Assembly (NCBI GenBank): GCA_905236585.1
Contig: CAJOQZ010000189.1
Location: 1-6,991 of the forward strand
Source of the DNA: an uncultured Lachnospiraceae bacterium
GTDB taxonomy: Bacteria > Bacillota > Clostridia > Lachnospirales > Lachnospiraceae
DNA: 6,991 nt
Direction of reading: 5' to 3'
Under the pieces are notes generated by a model. It was not told the DNA's origin. It was given only the letters and a program-made list of their open reading frames with translations, and did no database searches. Position 1 is the first letter of the stretch. The number at the start of each line of letters is the position of its first letter. Both the position numbers and the translations under genes were made by a program. Positions 1-5,186 of the stretch are shown here, piece after piece.

Positions 1-5
1 CGCAG

Positions 6-635
6 ATGCCCGGGGAAGACGACTGGAGCGTGATCGGCTTTGACGGGGCGGAAATGATGACATCGGATGAAACGGATGCGGGGACCGGGGAGCCGGAGGA
101 TAAGAGGGCGGATGCCGACGATGGGTTGCCGGATAGCGATGCGGACATGCCGGTTGATTCTGATATCAACTATGCCGCAGCCCTTTCCCGGCTTCAGTAC
201 CTAAGCGACTGCCTTGATGTGGAAGGCTGTACGCAGACCGGCGTCATCGCTGTGGGAACGCCGGTCATCCAGATGGCGGAGGAGGATTTGATCCTGACGC
301 TTTCTTATCAGACGACGGAGCAGGAGGATGTTTTCCTTTTTGGTATCCGTGCCGACCTTTTGGCGGCGGAGGATGCGGATATGGATGATCTGGAAGAATT
401 ATGCGAAGCACTGAATGACCGAAATTCTTTTGTGAAAGCGATGGTAAGCGATGAACCGTTCCCTGTTTATGCGGGGGAAGAATCGGACTTTATTCAATAC
501 GAAGGCGGCTGCATCACGCTTTTTGCCTGCATCCCCGAATATGGCGGCATGCCGCCGCAGGAGGACTATGCGCTTTGGATTTCCCTGTTTATCGACGCGG
601 CGAACTCCCTTCAATCCGAGGAATTTGGGTCGTAG
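6..635 (+). CDS. Acidic protein of unknown function, probably 5'-partial; possible YbjN-like C-terminal domain
   Basis: Not recognised with certainty. The frame is open back to the window edge, so the ATG at 6 may be an internal methionine and no ribosome binding site can be judged. Residues 1-53 are a low-complexity, strongly acidic stretch (Asp/Glu/Gly/Pro rich) that looks like a disordered linker. From about residue 55 the sequence becomes a compact alpha/beta-like domain: a short helix, two hydrophobic strand-like segments near 79-104 and 108-117, a helix around LEELCEALNDRNSF, then a hydrophobic strand (ITLFACIPEYGG) and a final helix (DYALWISLFIDAANSL). This strand-helix-strand-helix order, with an LNDRN-type turn, resembles YbjN / type III chaperone-like folds, but the match is by pattern only. 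No signal peptide or membrane segment is visible. The stop is TAG at 633-635, and the last 25 bases overlap the 3' end of the convergent kinase relic. Coding status is likely; function is open. Confidence 0.6.
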   Translation: MPGEDDWSVIGFDGAEMMTSDETDAGTGEPEDKRADADDGLPDSDADMPVDSDINYAAALSRLQYLSDCLDVEGCTQTGVIAVGTPVIQMAEEDLILTLSYQTTEQEDVFLFGIRADLLAAEDADMDDLEELCEALNDRNSFVKAMVSDEPFPVYAGEESDFIQYEGGCITLFACIPEYGGMPPQEDYALWISLFIDAANSLQSEEFGS

Positions 636-1945
636 TTATCCCCCGTTTTTTGGATGTTTTGCGGGATGCAAATCGTGACGGTAACCCCGCCGCCTTCCCG
701 GGGCGCGAGTGTAAGCGTTCCGTTACAGAGCGCCTCTAGGCGCTTGCGGACATTGGGAATGCCGATATGCGTTTCCGCGCTGTCCCCGTCCGACACAGGA
801 GGCTCTTCCGTGAGAACCGATAATTCCACGCCGGAATTTTCCACGGTGATTACATTGAAACCTTCGCCTTTTGAAGTTGAAATTCGAATAAACAATGGTG
901 CTTTTTGAGGGTCCATGCCGTGCTTTACCGCATTTTCCACCACAGGTTCAAGCGTCAGCGGCGGAACGCGGAACATGGCGTAATCCGTATCGTATTCGAC
1001 GGACAACCGGTCGCCGTAGCGTGCCTTTACGACGGCAAGATACGCCTGTGTGTGTTTGAGTTCGTCGGCGAAAGGAATTGTCCCCGACTCGACCACGGCG
1101 CTGAAATTTCTCCGCAGATAATCGGTAAAATCCCCAATGACCTCTTTTGCCTTTTGGGGGTTGCTGTCGCAGAGATAGTAAATATTGATCATGGTATTGT
1201 ATATGAAATGGGGTCGCATCTGCAGCGTGCGAATCCGAAGCTGCTGTTCGCCGATGGCGATTTTCTGCTGCACCACGTTGTCCACCTGTTCATTCAAAAT
1301 ATAGACGAACATGATCATTACGCCGACAGATGTTCCCAACGCGATCAGATAAATGCCGAAGAATGCCATCTGGATAAGCATGCATATCGTCGGCAGCAGA
1401 AAATAGAATCGAAAAATGTTAAAAAGTCGTCTTGGAAGAAAGCCTTTGCGCTGATAGAGCGCAAAGAGGTTGACGCACATCAGAAGTACCGGAGGAACCA
1501 GAAGTATCGGGTACAGCGGCCCGCGCCGGTAAACATTTTATGTTATTTCATAAATTGCGGACGTAAACTGCGTAATAATGAGAATCACTACATAAACGCA
1601 AAGCAGCGCCAAAACGACTGCGACGAGCCGGCATCGTAAGGACTGTCCGCAGACTTTAAGCAGATAAACGGTAAGCATCGGCATCAAAAGAGAGGAAAAA
1701 AGGGATTCAAGGAAAACTGCCGCCTTAGAGAGCGCATTGTATTCCGGCCCCAACAGAAGAAGCGAGCAATGGGTTATCGTCATGGATGCGATATAGGCGA
1801 AGACCACCAAAAAAAACGCAACAAAAAAATGCCTCGCGATTCTTTCCAGATACTGCAGCCGGAGGGCAAGCATTACGCCCATGAGCGAGACGGTGCAGCC
1901 GGCGATGCCTATGGCAAAATTGATGATGTCTACCCAGTTCTGCAA
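611..1945 (-). pseudogene. LytS-type membrane sensor histidine kinase (HK1), interrupted by an in-frame TAA
   Basis: Read from the TTG at 1945, this is a 444-codon kinase gene with a TAA at codon 136 (1538-1540); both sides are in the same frame. Codons 1-135 give the first membrane helices, and codons 156-444 the remaining helices plus a His_kinase/HATPase module. It aligns without gaps to the intact HK2 over about 340 codons. The acceptor motif LQMRPHFIYN puts His at codon 246 and the N-box VVENAVKHG puts Asn at 338, the same numbers as in HK2. The G1 box is degraded: VENSGVE stands where HK2 has ADNGRGF. The G2-like GIPNVRKRL remains. Codons 137-155 contain no ATG, GTG or TTG, and the ATG at 1480 has no Shine-Dalgarno, so a separately translated kinase half is unlikely. 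It follows RR1 by 2 bases. Most likely a decaying gene; stop readthrough or a sequencing error are alternatives. Confidence 0.85.
1538..1540 (-). other. Premature TAA stop, codon 136 of HK1
   Basis: The minus-strand reading ...ATT TAT GAA ATA ACA TAA AAT GTT TAC CGG... carries a TAA where HK2 has Asp136 (residues YNSSDNGYYRGPLY in HK2 against YEIT*NVYRRGPLY in HK1). Homology continues on both sides without a shift, so the lesion is a nonsense codon and not an indel. It falls in the loop between the predicted fourth and fifth membrane helices. Confidence 0.9.
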
Positions 1946-1959
1946 CCTTAAGGCTCCTT
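1943..1959 (-). promoter_or_regulatory. Ribosome binding site and TTG start of HK1
   Basis: AAGGAG (1954-1959, minus strand) lies 8 bases before the TTG at 1943-1945, inside the last codons of RR1. The TTG is 2 bases after the RR1 stop. No ATG nearby fits, and the reading from this TTG matches the HK2 length exactly up to the lesion. RR1 and HK1 are therefore translated from one message with tight coupling. Confidence 0.75.
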
Positions 1960-2544
1960 TTTGTTGAATATCGGATAACGCAGTTTCTTAATCTGCGTCC
2001 GCACGTCCTCGGCGTGCAGGGGCTTAAGGAGGAAGCCGCTGGCGGCGGTATCCCATGCCGATGCCGCGTAATCGGGATAGGCGGTAAGGAAGATCACGTT
2101 GATCCTTGGGTTCGCTTCGGATAAGCGGCGGCACAGTTCGATTCCGCTCTCCGTTCCGATCTCGATGTCTAAAAAGGCGAGTTCGACACGGTTCTTTTCC
2201 GTGTAGGATATCGCCTCCGCGCACTTGGTAAATCCAGTGATCGTTGCCTTCGGCAGAACCTCCGAAATAACCGGGATTGCCCCGGCAAGGAGCGTCGGCT
2301 CGTCATCCACGATGATGACCTCCTGCGGCATGGGTTCTTCGTTTATCCCCGAAACCAGCCGTGCGATATCCACATCCAGCACTTTCGCGAGGCGGGAGAG
2401 GATGATCAGGTCAGGAAGCCTGCGGTTGCTTTCCCAGTTGGAGATGCTTGCGCGGCTGACAAACAGGGAATCCGCCAGTTCCTGCTGCGAAAGATTCTTT
2501 TCCTTGCGAAGCTGCTGTAAAATATCTCCGAAAGATGTCTCCAT
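1948..2544 (-). CDS. Response regulator with N-terminal XRE HTH and C-terminal receiver (RR1)
   Basis: A 198-residue cytoplasmic DNA-binding response regulator with reversed domain order. Residues 5-62 form a Cro/C1-type helix-turn-helix (LRKEKNLSQQELADSLFVS, then SISNWESNRRLPD as recognition helix and following turn). A short linker follows, then residues 75-192 form a CheY-like receiver: VIIVDDE gives the acidic pair D80/D81, LAFLDIEIG gives the phospho-acceptor D126, FLTAY gives T154, and LLKP gives K174. All catalytic positions are intact even though the partner kinase downstream is broken. RR1 is colinear with RR2 at every key residue, which also supports the ATG at 2542-2544; a GAGGG site (2554-2558) lies 9 bases before it. 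It is first in a two-gene operon with HK1. The DNA target is unknown; autoregulation through the dyads upstream is plausible. Without its kinase it may act unphosphorylated or take phosphate from HK2 (inference). Confidence 0.9.
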   Translation of the reverse strand: METSFGDILQQLRKEKNLSQQELADSLFVSRASISNWESNRRLPDLIILSRLAKVLDVDIARLVSGINEEPMPQEVIIVDDEPTLLAGAIPVISEVLPKATITGFTKCAEAISYTEKNRVELAFLDIEIGTESGIELCRRLSEANPRINVIFLTAYPDYAASAWDTAASGFLLKPLHAEDVRTQIKKLRYPIFNKKEP

Positions 2545-2645
2545 TGTCTTATGCCCTCAAGTGCGCCAAAGCCCTTTTTGTATTCTGATATGTTATGTCT
2601 GTTATAAGGAATGTAAGTTTGTTGATGTGCAAACCCACATGATAA

Positions 2646-2674
2646 AGTATATTCCATATGCCCTACAAAAGCAA
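2646..2674 (-). promoter_or_regulatory. SigmaA-type promoter for RR1-HK1
   Basis: On the minus strand TTGCTT (2674-2669) and TATACT (2651-2646) are separated by 17 bases. Transcription would begin near 2639, giving a leader of about 95 bases before the RR1 ATG. The leader has a small dyad, ATGTG/CACAT (2625-2629 and 2636-2640), and two TGTTAT direct repeats on the plus strand (2591-2596 and 2600-2605), either of which could be an operator. Confidence 0.6.
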
Positions 2675-2687
2675 TGGGGCGGCAGTG

Positions 2688-2704
2688 TGAAAAATAGTTT
2701 TTCA
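2688..2704. repeat. Perfect 7-bp dyad upstream of the RR1 promoter
   Basis: TGAAAAA-TAG-TTTTTCA is a perfect inverted repeat with a 3-base centre. It lies just upstream of the RR1 -35 box (2669-2674), where an activator or repressor could sit. An A/T-tract acting as an UP element is an alternative. Confidence 0.4.
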
Positions 2705-2746
2705 TGGCTATTTGTGCTGCCAACGGCGGCGGAACGGAGATTAATT

Positions 2747-2791
2747 ATGAAAATCAACTTTTATGTTGATAACAAACGCTTCTTCGTGTGA
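2747..2791 (+). CDS. Candidate 14-codon leader or signalling peptide
   Basis: The reading MKINFYVDNKRFFV runs from an ATG at 2747 to a TGA at 2789-2791. A GGAG (2736-2739) lies 7 bases before the ATG, a good ribosome binding site. The peptide is rich in aromatic residues (three Phe, one Tyr) and basic near its end. Its last six codons are the left arm of the 19-bp inverted repeat at 2771-2832, and its earlier codons cover a small hairpin (2753-2770), so a ribosome on this ORF would control both structures. That is the layout of an attenuation leader. However, no clear promoter lies just upstream, no U-tract follows the stem, and the next gene has its own promoter at 2881. It could be a chance ORF in an inverted repeat. 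Confidence 0.3.
   Translation: MKINFYVDNKRFFV
2753..2770. repeat. Small hairpin abutting the 19-bp inverted repeat
   Basis: ATCAAC (2753-2758) and GTTGAT (2765-2770) form a 6-bp stem with a 6-base AT loop. It directly touches the left arm of the larger repeat. On the minus strand it is followed by TTTTC, but the stem is too weak for a confident terminator. Confidence 0.4.
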
Positions 2792-2832
2792 GGTTAAGGC
2801 ATTTTGCCGTCGAACACAAAGAAGCGTTTGTT
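2771..2832. repeat. 19-bp inverted repeat with 24-base loop
   Basis: Left arm AACAAACGCTTCTTCGTGT (2771-2789) and right arm ACACAAAGAAGCGTTTGTT (2814-2832) pair at 18 of 19 positions. The single mismatch is C-A in plus-strand RNA and a G-U wobble in minus-strand RNA. The loop has its own short stem (GGCA/TGCC, 2798-2808). An alternative pairing exists between ATTTTGCC (2801-2808) and GGCAAAAT (2838-2845), which would compete with that loop stem. There is no T-tract on the plus strand, so this is not a standard intrinsic terminator. It could be an RNA switch, a protein site, or the remains of a small mobile element. Confidence 0.8.
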
Positions 2833-2861
2833 CTAAAGGCAAAATTGGATAAATATTAGAT

Positions 2862-2899
2862 TTCCGTCTATTCCTGTTTATTGAAAAGGCGAGACGGAA
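2862..2899. promoter_or_regulatory. Inverted repeat bracketing the -35 box of the AlbA-family gene
   Basis: TTCCGTCT (2862-2869) and AGACGGAA (2892-2899) are perfect reverse complements, 22 bases apart, on either side of the TTGAAA -35 element. A third related half-site, GACGGGAAT (2924-2932), lies just after the likely start of transcription. The spacing places the sites over the promoter, as expected for a dimeric repressor that occludes RNA polymerase. Which protein binds is unknown. Confidence 0.45.
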
Positions 2900-2910
2900 T
2901 ATGCTATAAT
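2881..2910 (+). promoter_or_regulatory. Promoter of the AlbA-family gene (extended -10)
   Basis: TTGAAA (2881-2886), an 18-base spacer and TATAAT (2905-2910), with TGC before the -10 making an extended -10 (TGCTATAAT). Transcription should start near 2917, leaving a leader of about 83 bases. The start codon is preceded by GGAGG (2986-2990) at 9 bases. This is the closest match to consensus in the window. Confidence 0.8.
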
Positions 2911-2962
2911 CAACAGACGAACGGACGGGAATGTCCCTGTTGCAGGAATAATTACTTCGACG

Positions 2963-2976
2963 CAATGCATGCATTG
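2963..2976. repeat. 14-bp perfect palindrome in the leader of the AlbA-family gene
   Basis: CAATGCATGCATTG is a perfect palindrome 24 bases before the ATG at 3000. Its core TGCATGCA recurs at 4528-4535 in the leader of RR2. A palindromic operator is possible; in RNA it could only form a stem with a very tight loop. Confidence 0.4.
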
Positions 2977-2999
2977 TAAGATGATGGAGGTCTTATCGC

Positions 3000-4481
3000 A
3001 TGGATTTTGATCCGAAGCGTTTTGAAGAATATCGAGAAGGAAACCGTCTTGAGGCGAAGGCTGCAAACGGCGGACTCCCGGCATCCCTTTGGGATACATA
3101 CTCGTCTTTTGCAAATTCCTATGGCGGCTGTATCATCTGCGGGGCTGTCGAAAGAAAAGATGGTTCATGGAAAACAACAGGGCTTGCGAATCTTCCGAAG
3201 CTAAAAAAGGATTTTTGGGATACCATTCATAATAAAAAGAAGGTCTCTGTCTGCCTTATTTCAGAAAGGGATGTCGAAGAGTATATGGTAGGCGAGGACG
3301 TGGTTTTAGTTATAAAGGTTCCCCGCGCAACCCGCTATCAGAAGCCTGTATATATAAACAATGATGTGTTTGGCGCTACCTTTCGCCGTGATCATGAGGG
3401 TGACTATCGTTGTGCAGAACCTGAAGTCAAGTCCATGATCCGTGATGCATCTGATGAAAGCCCGGACGAAAGAGTGTTGAATCGCACACCGGAGTTTGAC
3501 AAGGAGACGATTAAGTCTTATAGAATCCGATATAATGCACGACATGAAGGATCGGCATGGAGCAACCTGAACGATTCGGATTTCCTTGTTCAGATCGGCG
3601 CTTTAAATGATGAGGGAGATACCTTAAAGCCAACTGCGGCAGGTCTTTTGATGTTCGGAAAGGAATTGAGGATTACCAGAGAGTATCCGGAGTATTTCCT
3701 TGATTACAGGGAACACATGGAGCCAAATATCCGATGGACAGATCGGATATATTCACAGGAACCGGAGTGGTCCGGCAATGTATATGATTTCTTTAATCGT
3801 GTTTCCGCCAAACTTGTGCTTGACCTTAAAAAGCCGTTTAGACTTGTCAACCAGATGCGTGTAGATGAAACCCCTATGCATGATGCAGTCAGAGAGGCTC
3901 TTGTTAATTGCCTTGTTAATACGGATTTCTATCAACCTTGGAGTGTGATCATAGAGAAATATCCGGATAAGATTACACTTGCGAACCCCGGAACGATCAT
4001 AACCGGTAAGAAGCAGATGCTAAAAGGCGGCATTTCACAGCCGAGAAACAAAGGGCTATTCAAGATGTTTAATCTTATTGGCTATGGCGAGCATGCCGGC
4101 TCTGGAGTTCCTGACATTTTTAAAGCATGGCATGATGCCGGTCTGGATGCGCCGATAGTGGAAGAAATGTTTGGAGGCGGTGCTCCGGATCGGACAATTC
4201 TGACATTGCCGTTGGGAGTTGGCTCCATTACCGGCCTCGTCACTGGTGACGAGGCTGGTGACGAGGCTGGTGACGAAGATAAAAAGCATAAAATACTTAT
4301 ATTTTGTCAGAAACCACGATCTAAATCTGAAATACAAAAGCATTTAAAAATTGGTTCAGAGCGTTACATACGCCAAAAGTTGATTATGCCTTTGCTTGAA
4401 GAAGGGCGATTGGCTAGAACGATTCCCGACAAACCAAGCAGTCCAAATCAAAAATACATAACTACAGAGATAAATACATGA
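3000..4481 (+). CDS. AlbA_2 / HATPase_c_4 protein (Schlafen-AlbA family, putative regulator or RNA/DNA-binding ATPase)
   Basis: 493 residues, cytoplasmic. Residues 8-145 match the AlbA_2 (AAA_4, Schlafen-like) domain, with the conserved start EGNRLEAKAA, the segment SFANSYGGCIICGAV and the later FGATFRRDHEG. Residues 290-405 match HATPase_c_4: VREALVNCLVNTDF (N-box-like), LANPGTI, RNKGLFKMFNLIG and EHAGSGVPDIF. A linker follows with a GDEA repeat (416-426), then a C-terminal winged-helix-like segment (428-472, IFCQKPRSKSEIQKHL). Such proteins are often annotated as putative transcription regulators or ATP-binding proteins; their exact reaction is unsettled, and some occur in phage-defence or mobile islands. 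The gene is AT-richer than the flanking kinases and lies alone between two outward-facing copies of the same cassette, which suggests later insertion. It has its own promoter and GGAGG site. Its stop lies 6 bases before the next -35 box, with no terminator seen. Confidence 0.88.
   Translation: MDFDPKRFEEYREGNRLEAKAANGGLPASLWDTYSSFANSYGGCIICGAVERKDGSWKTTGLANLPKLKKDFWDTIHNKKKVSVCLISERDVEEYMVGEDVVLVIKVPRATRYQKPVYINNDVFGATFRRDHEGDYRCAEPEVKSMIRDASDESPDERVLNRTPEFDKETIKSYRIRYNARHEGSAWSNLNDSDFLVQIGALNDEGDTLKPTAAGLLMFGKELRITREYPEYFLDYREHMEPNIRWTDRIYSQEPEWSGNVYDFFNRVSAKLVLDLKKPFRLVNQMRVDETPMHDAVREALVNCLVNTDFYQPWSVIIEKYPDKITLANPGTIITGKKQMLKGGISQPRNKGLFKMFNLIGYGEHAGSGVPDIFKAWHDAGLDAPIVEEMFGGGAPDRTILTLPLGVGSITGLVTGDEAGDEAGDEDKKHKILIFCQKPRSKSEIQKHLKIGSERYIRQKLIMPLLEEGRLARTIPDKPSSPNQKYITTEINT
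4243..4278 (+). repeat. Three 12-bp tandem repeats in the linker of the AlbA-family gene
   Basis: CTGGTGACGAGG occurs at 4243-4254 and 4255-4266, with a third copy (CTGGTGACGAAG, one mismatch) at 4267-4278. It encodes GDEA-type repeats between the ATPase-like part and the winged helix. The 12-base unit keeps the frame, so copy-number change would only vary linker length. Confidence 0.95.
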
Positions 4482-4487
4482 TCTTTC

Positions 4488-4516
4488 TTGCTATTTTTTG
4501 CCGGTAATACTATGAT
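4488..4516 (+). promoter_or_regulatory. Promoter for RR2-HK2
   Basis: TTGCTA (4488-4493), a 17-base spacer and TATGAT (4511-4516). The start of transcription would be near 4523, giving a leader of about 64 bases. The same TTGCTn-17 layout is found upstream of RR1. The leader holds two palindromes: TGCATGCA (4528-4535) and CGACATGTCG (4551-4560). Confidence 0.55.
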
Positions 4517-4550
4517 AAGGGCGAAGTTGCATGCAGAAAGATGAGGAATG

Positions 4551-4560
4551 CGACATGTCG
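4551..4560. repeat. 10-bp palindrome in the RR2 leader
   Basis: CGACATGTCG is a perfect palindrome about 30 bases downstream of the likely start of transcription and contains the ATG of the upstream mini-ORF. It is a possible operator for an XRE-type dimer, which usually binds short palindromes. Confidence 0.35.
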
Positions 4561-4590
4561 AAATCTAAAAATGGGGGGGCAATACGGTGA
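4555..4590 (+). CDS. Candidate 11-codon upstream ORF coupled to RR2
   Basis: ATG at 4555, reading MSKSKNGGAIR, with TGA at 4588-4590. The stop overlaps the GTG start of RR2 (4587-4589) as GTGA. A GAGG (4543-4546) lies 8 bases before the ATG. Translation of this short ORF would pass through the G7 tract that serves as the RR2 ribosome binding site and stop on the RR2 start, a layout typical of translational coupling. The peptide itself has no recognisable function. The short length means chance is possible. Confidence 0.35.
   Translation: MSKSKNGGAIR
4573..4589 (+). promoter_or_regulatory. G7-tract ribosome binding site and GTG start of RR2
   Basis: A run of seven G (4573-4579) lies 7 bases before the GTG at 4587 and is the only Shine-Dalgarno-like element there. 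The GTG aligns with the first Met of RR1, and an in-frame TAA at 4566-4568 rules out a longer reading. With one G fewer, the ATGs at 4541 and 4571 would come into frame with RR2. Confidence 0.6.
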
Positions 4591-5186
4591 ATCTGTTATT
4601 TGCGCAAACGCTGCGGAAGCTGCGGGAGGAGAGAGGGCTTTCGCAAAAGCAGCTCGGGGCGCATATTTTTGTCAGCCATTCGACCATCGCACGCTGGGAA
4701 AACGCCAGCCGACTGCCGGACGCCGCGATGATCATCCGGCTTGCCGGTTGTCTGGGGGTCGATCCGGGCGAATTGTTCGCGATTGTGGCGCAGAGCGATG
4801 AATCCCCCAATGTCATCATGGTGGATGACAGCAAGGTTGTCCTTGCCGAAGGCATGGCGGTCGTTTCGGAGGTTCTGCCGGAGGCGTCGGTCACGGGATT
4901 TATCTGGCCGAAAGAAGCGATTGAATATGCCAAGGTGAATCGTATCTCGCTGGCTTTTTTGGATATTGAACTGGGGACGGCGAGCGGGCTCGACCTTTGC
5001 CATGCGCTGCTTGACATCAATCCCCGCACCAACATCGTGTTCCTGACCGCATATGCCGACTACTCCCTCGATGCATGGAAGACCGATGCGAGCGGATTTA
5101 TGTTAAAGCCCATGACGGCGGCGGATGTGAAGGATCAGCTTAAAAAACTGCGCTATCCGTTCTTGCAGGCGGGGGCTGAAGAATGA
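4587..5186 (+). CDS. Response regulator with N-terminal XRE HTH and C-terminal receiver (RR2)
   Basis: 199 residues, paralogue of RR1 and colinear with it. The XRE helix-turn-helix spans residues 5-62 (LREERGLSQKQLGAHIFVS, then STIARWENASRLPD). The receiver spans 76-190 with VIMVDDS (D80/D81), LAFLDIELG (D126), FLTAY (T154) and MLKP (K174), so phosphorylation should work. Both paralogues keep the ends SEVLP, AFLDIE, FLTAY and KKLRYP, while the recognition helices differ (SISNWESNRR in RR1, STIARWENAS in RR2), so their DNA sites may not be the same. The stop overlaps the ATG of HK2 by 4 bases (ATGA), so HK2 is its cognate kinase. A role in controlling its own operon, RR1, or the injection-system gene after HK2 is inference from position. 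Confidence 0.92.
   Translation: MNLLFAQTLRKLREERGLSQKQLGAHIFVSHSTIARWENASRLPDAAMIIRLAGCLGVDPGELFAIVAQSDESPNVIMVDDSKVVLAEGMAVVSEVLPEASVTGFIWPKEAIEYAKVNRISLAFLDIELGTASGLDLCHALLDINPRTNIVFLTAYADYSLDAWKTDASGFMLKPMTAADVKDQLKKLRYPFLQAGAEE

Noticed and set aside
1481..1540. HK1 as two separate functional genes
   Set aside because: Codons 137-155 hold no ATG, GTG or TTG, the ATG at 1480 has no Shine-Dalgarno, and the break is inside the membrane region of a single homologous protein.
905..1639. 244-codon plus-strand ORF opposite HK1
   Set aside because: It is antisense to conserved kinase motifs, and its protein has low-complexity basic content with no recognisable domain. A similar antisense reading exists opposite HK2, as expected when two homologous genes share codon bias.
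2225..2791. 188-codon plus-strand ORF opposite RR1 running into the intergenic region
   Set aside because: Most of it is antisense to RR1. Only its last 14 codons, with their own ATG and GGAG, are worth keeping as a separate mini-ORF.
2771..2832. Intrinsic terminator at the 19-bp inverted repeat
   Set aside because: The 24-base loop and the absence of a T-tract after the stem on the plus strand do not fit an intrinsic terminator.
2771..2832. CRISPR or insertion-sequence ends
   Set aside because: There are only two arms in inverted orientation with 24 bases between, so no repeat-spacer series and no room for a transposase. A relic of a small element cannot be excluded but is not supported.
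2741..2974. 77-codon minus-strand ORF in the gap before the AlbA-family gene
   Set aside because: It runs through the inverted repeat and the AlbA-family promoter, has no recognisable domain, and its composition does not look like a protein.
4541..4801. 86-codon ORF starting before RR2
   Set aside because: It is in a different frame from RR2 and lacks any domain. It matters only because a one-base loss in the G7 tract would join its start to RR2.
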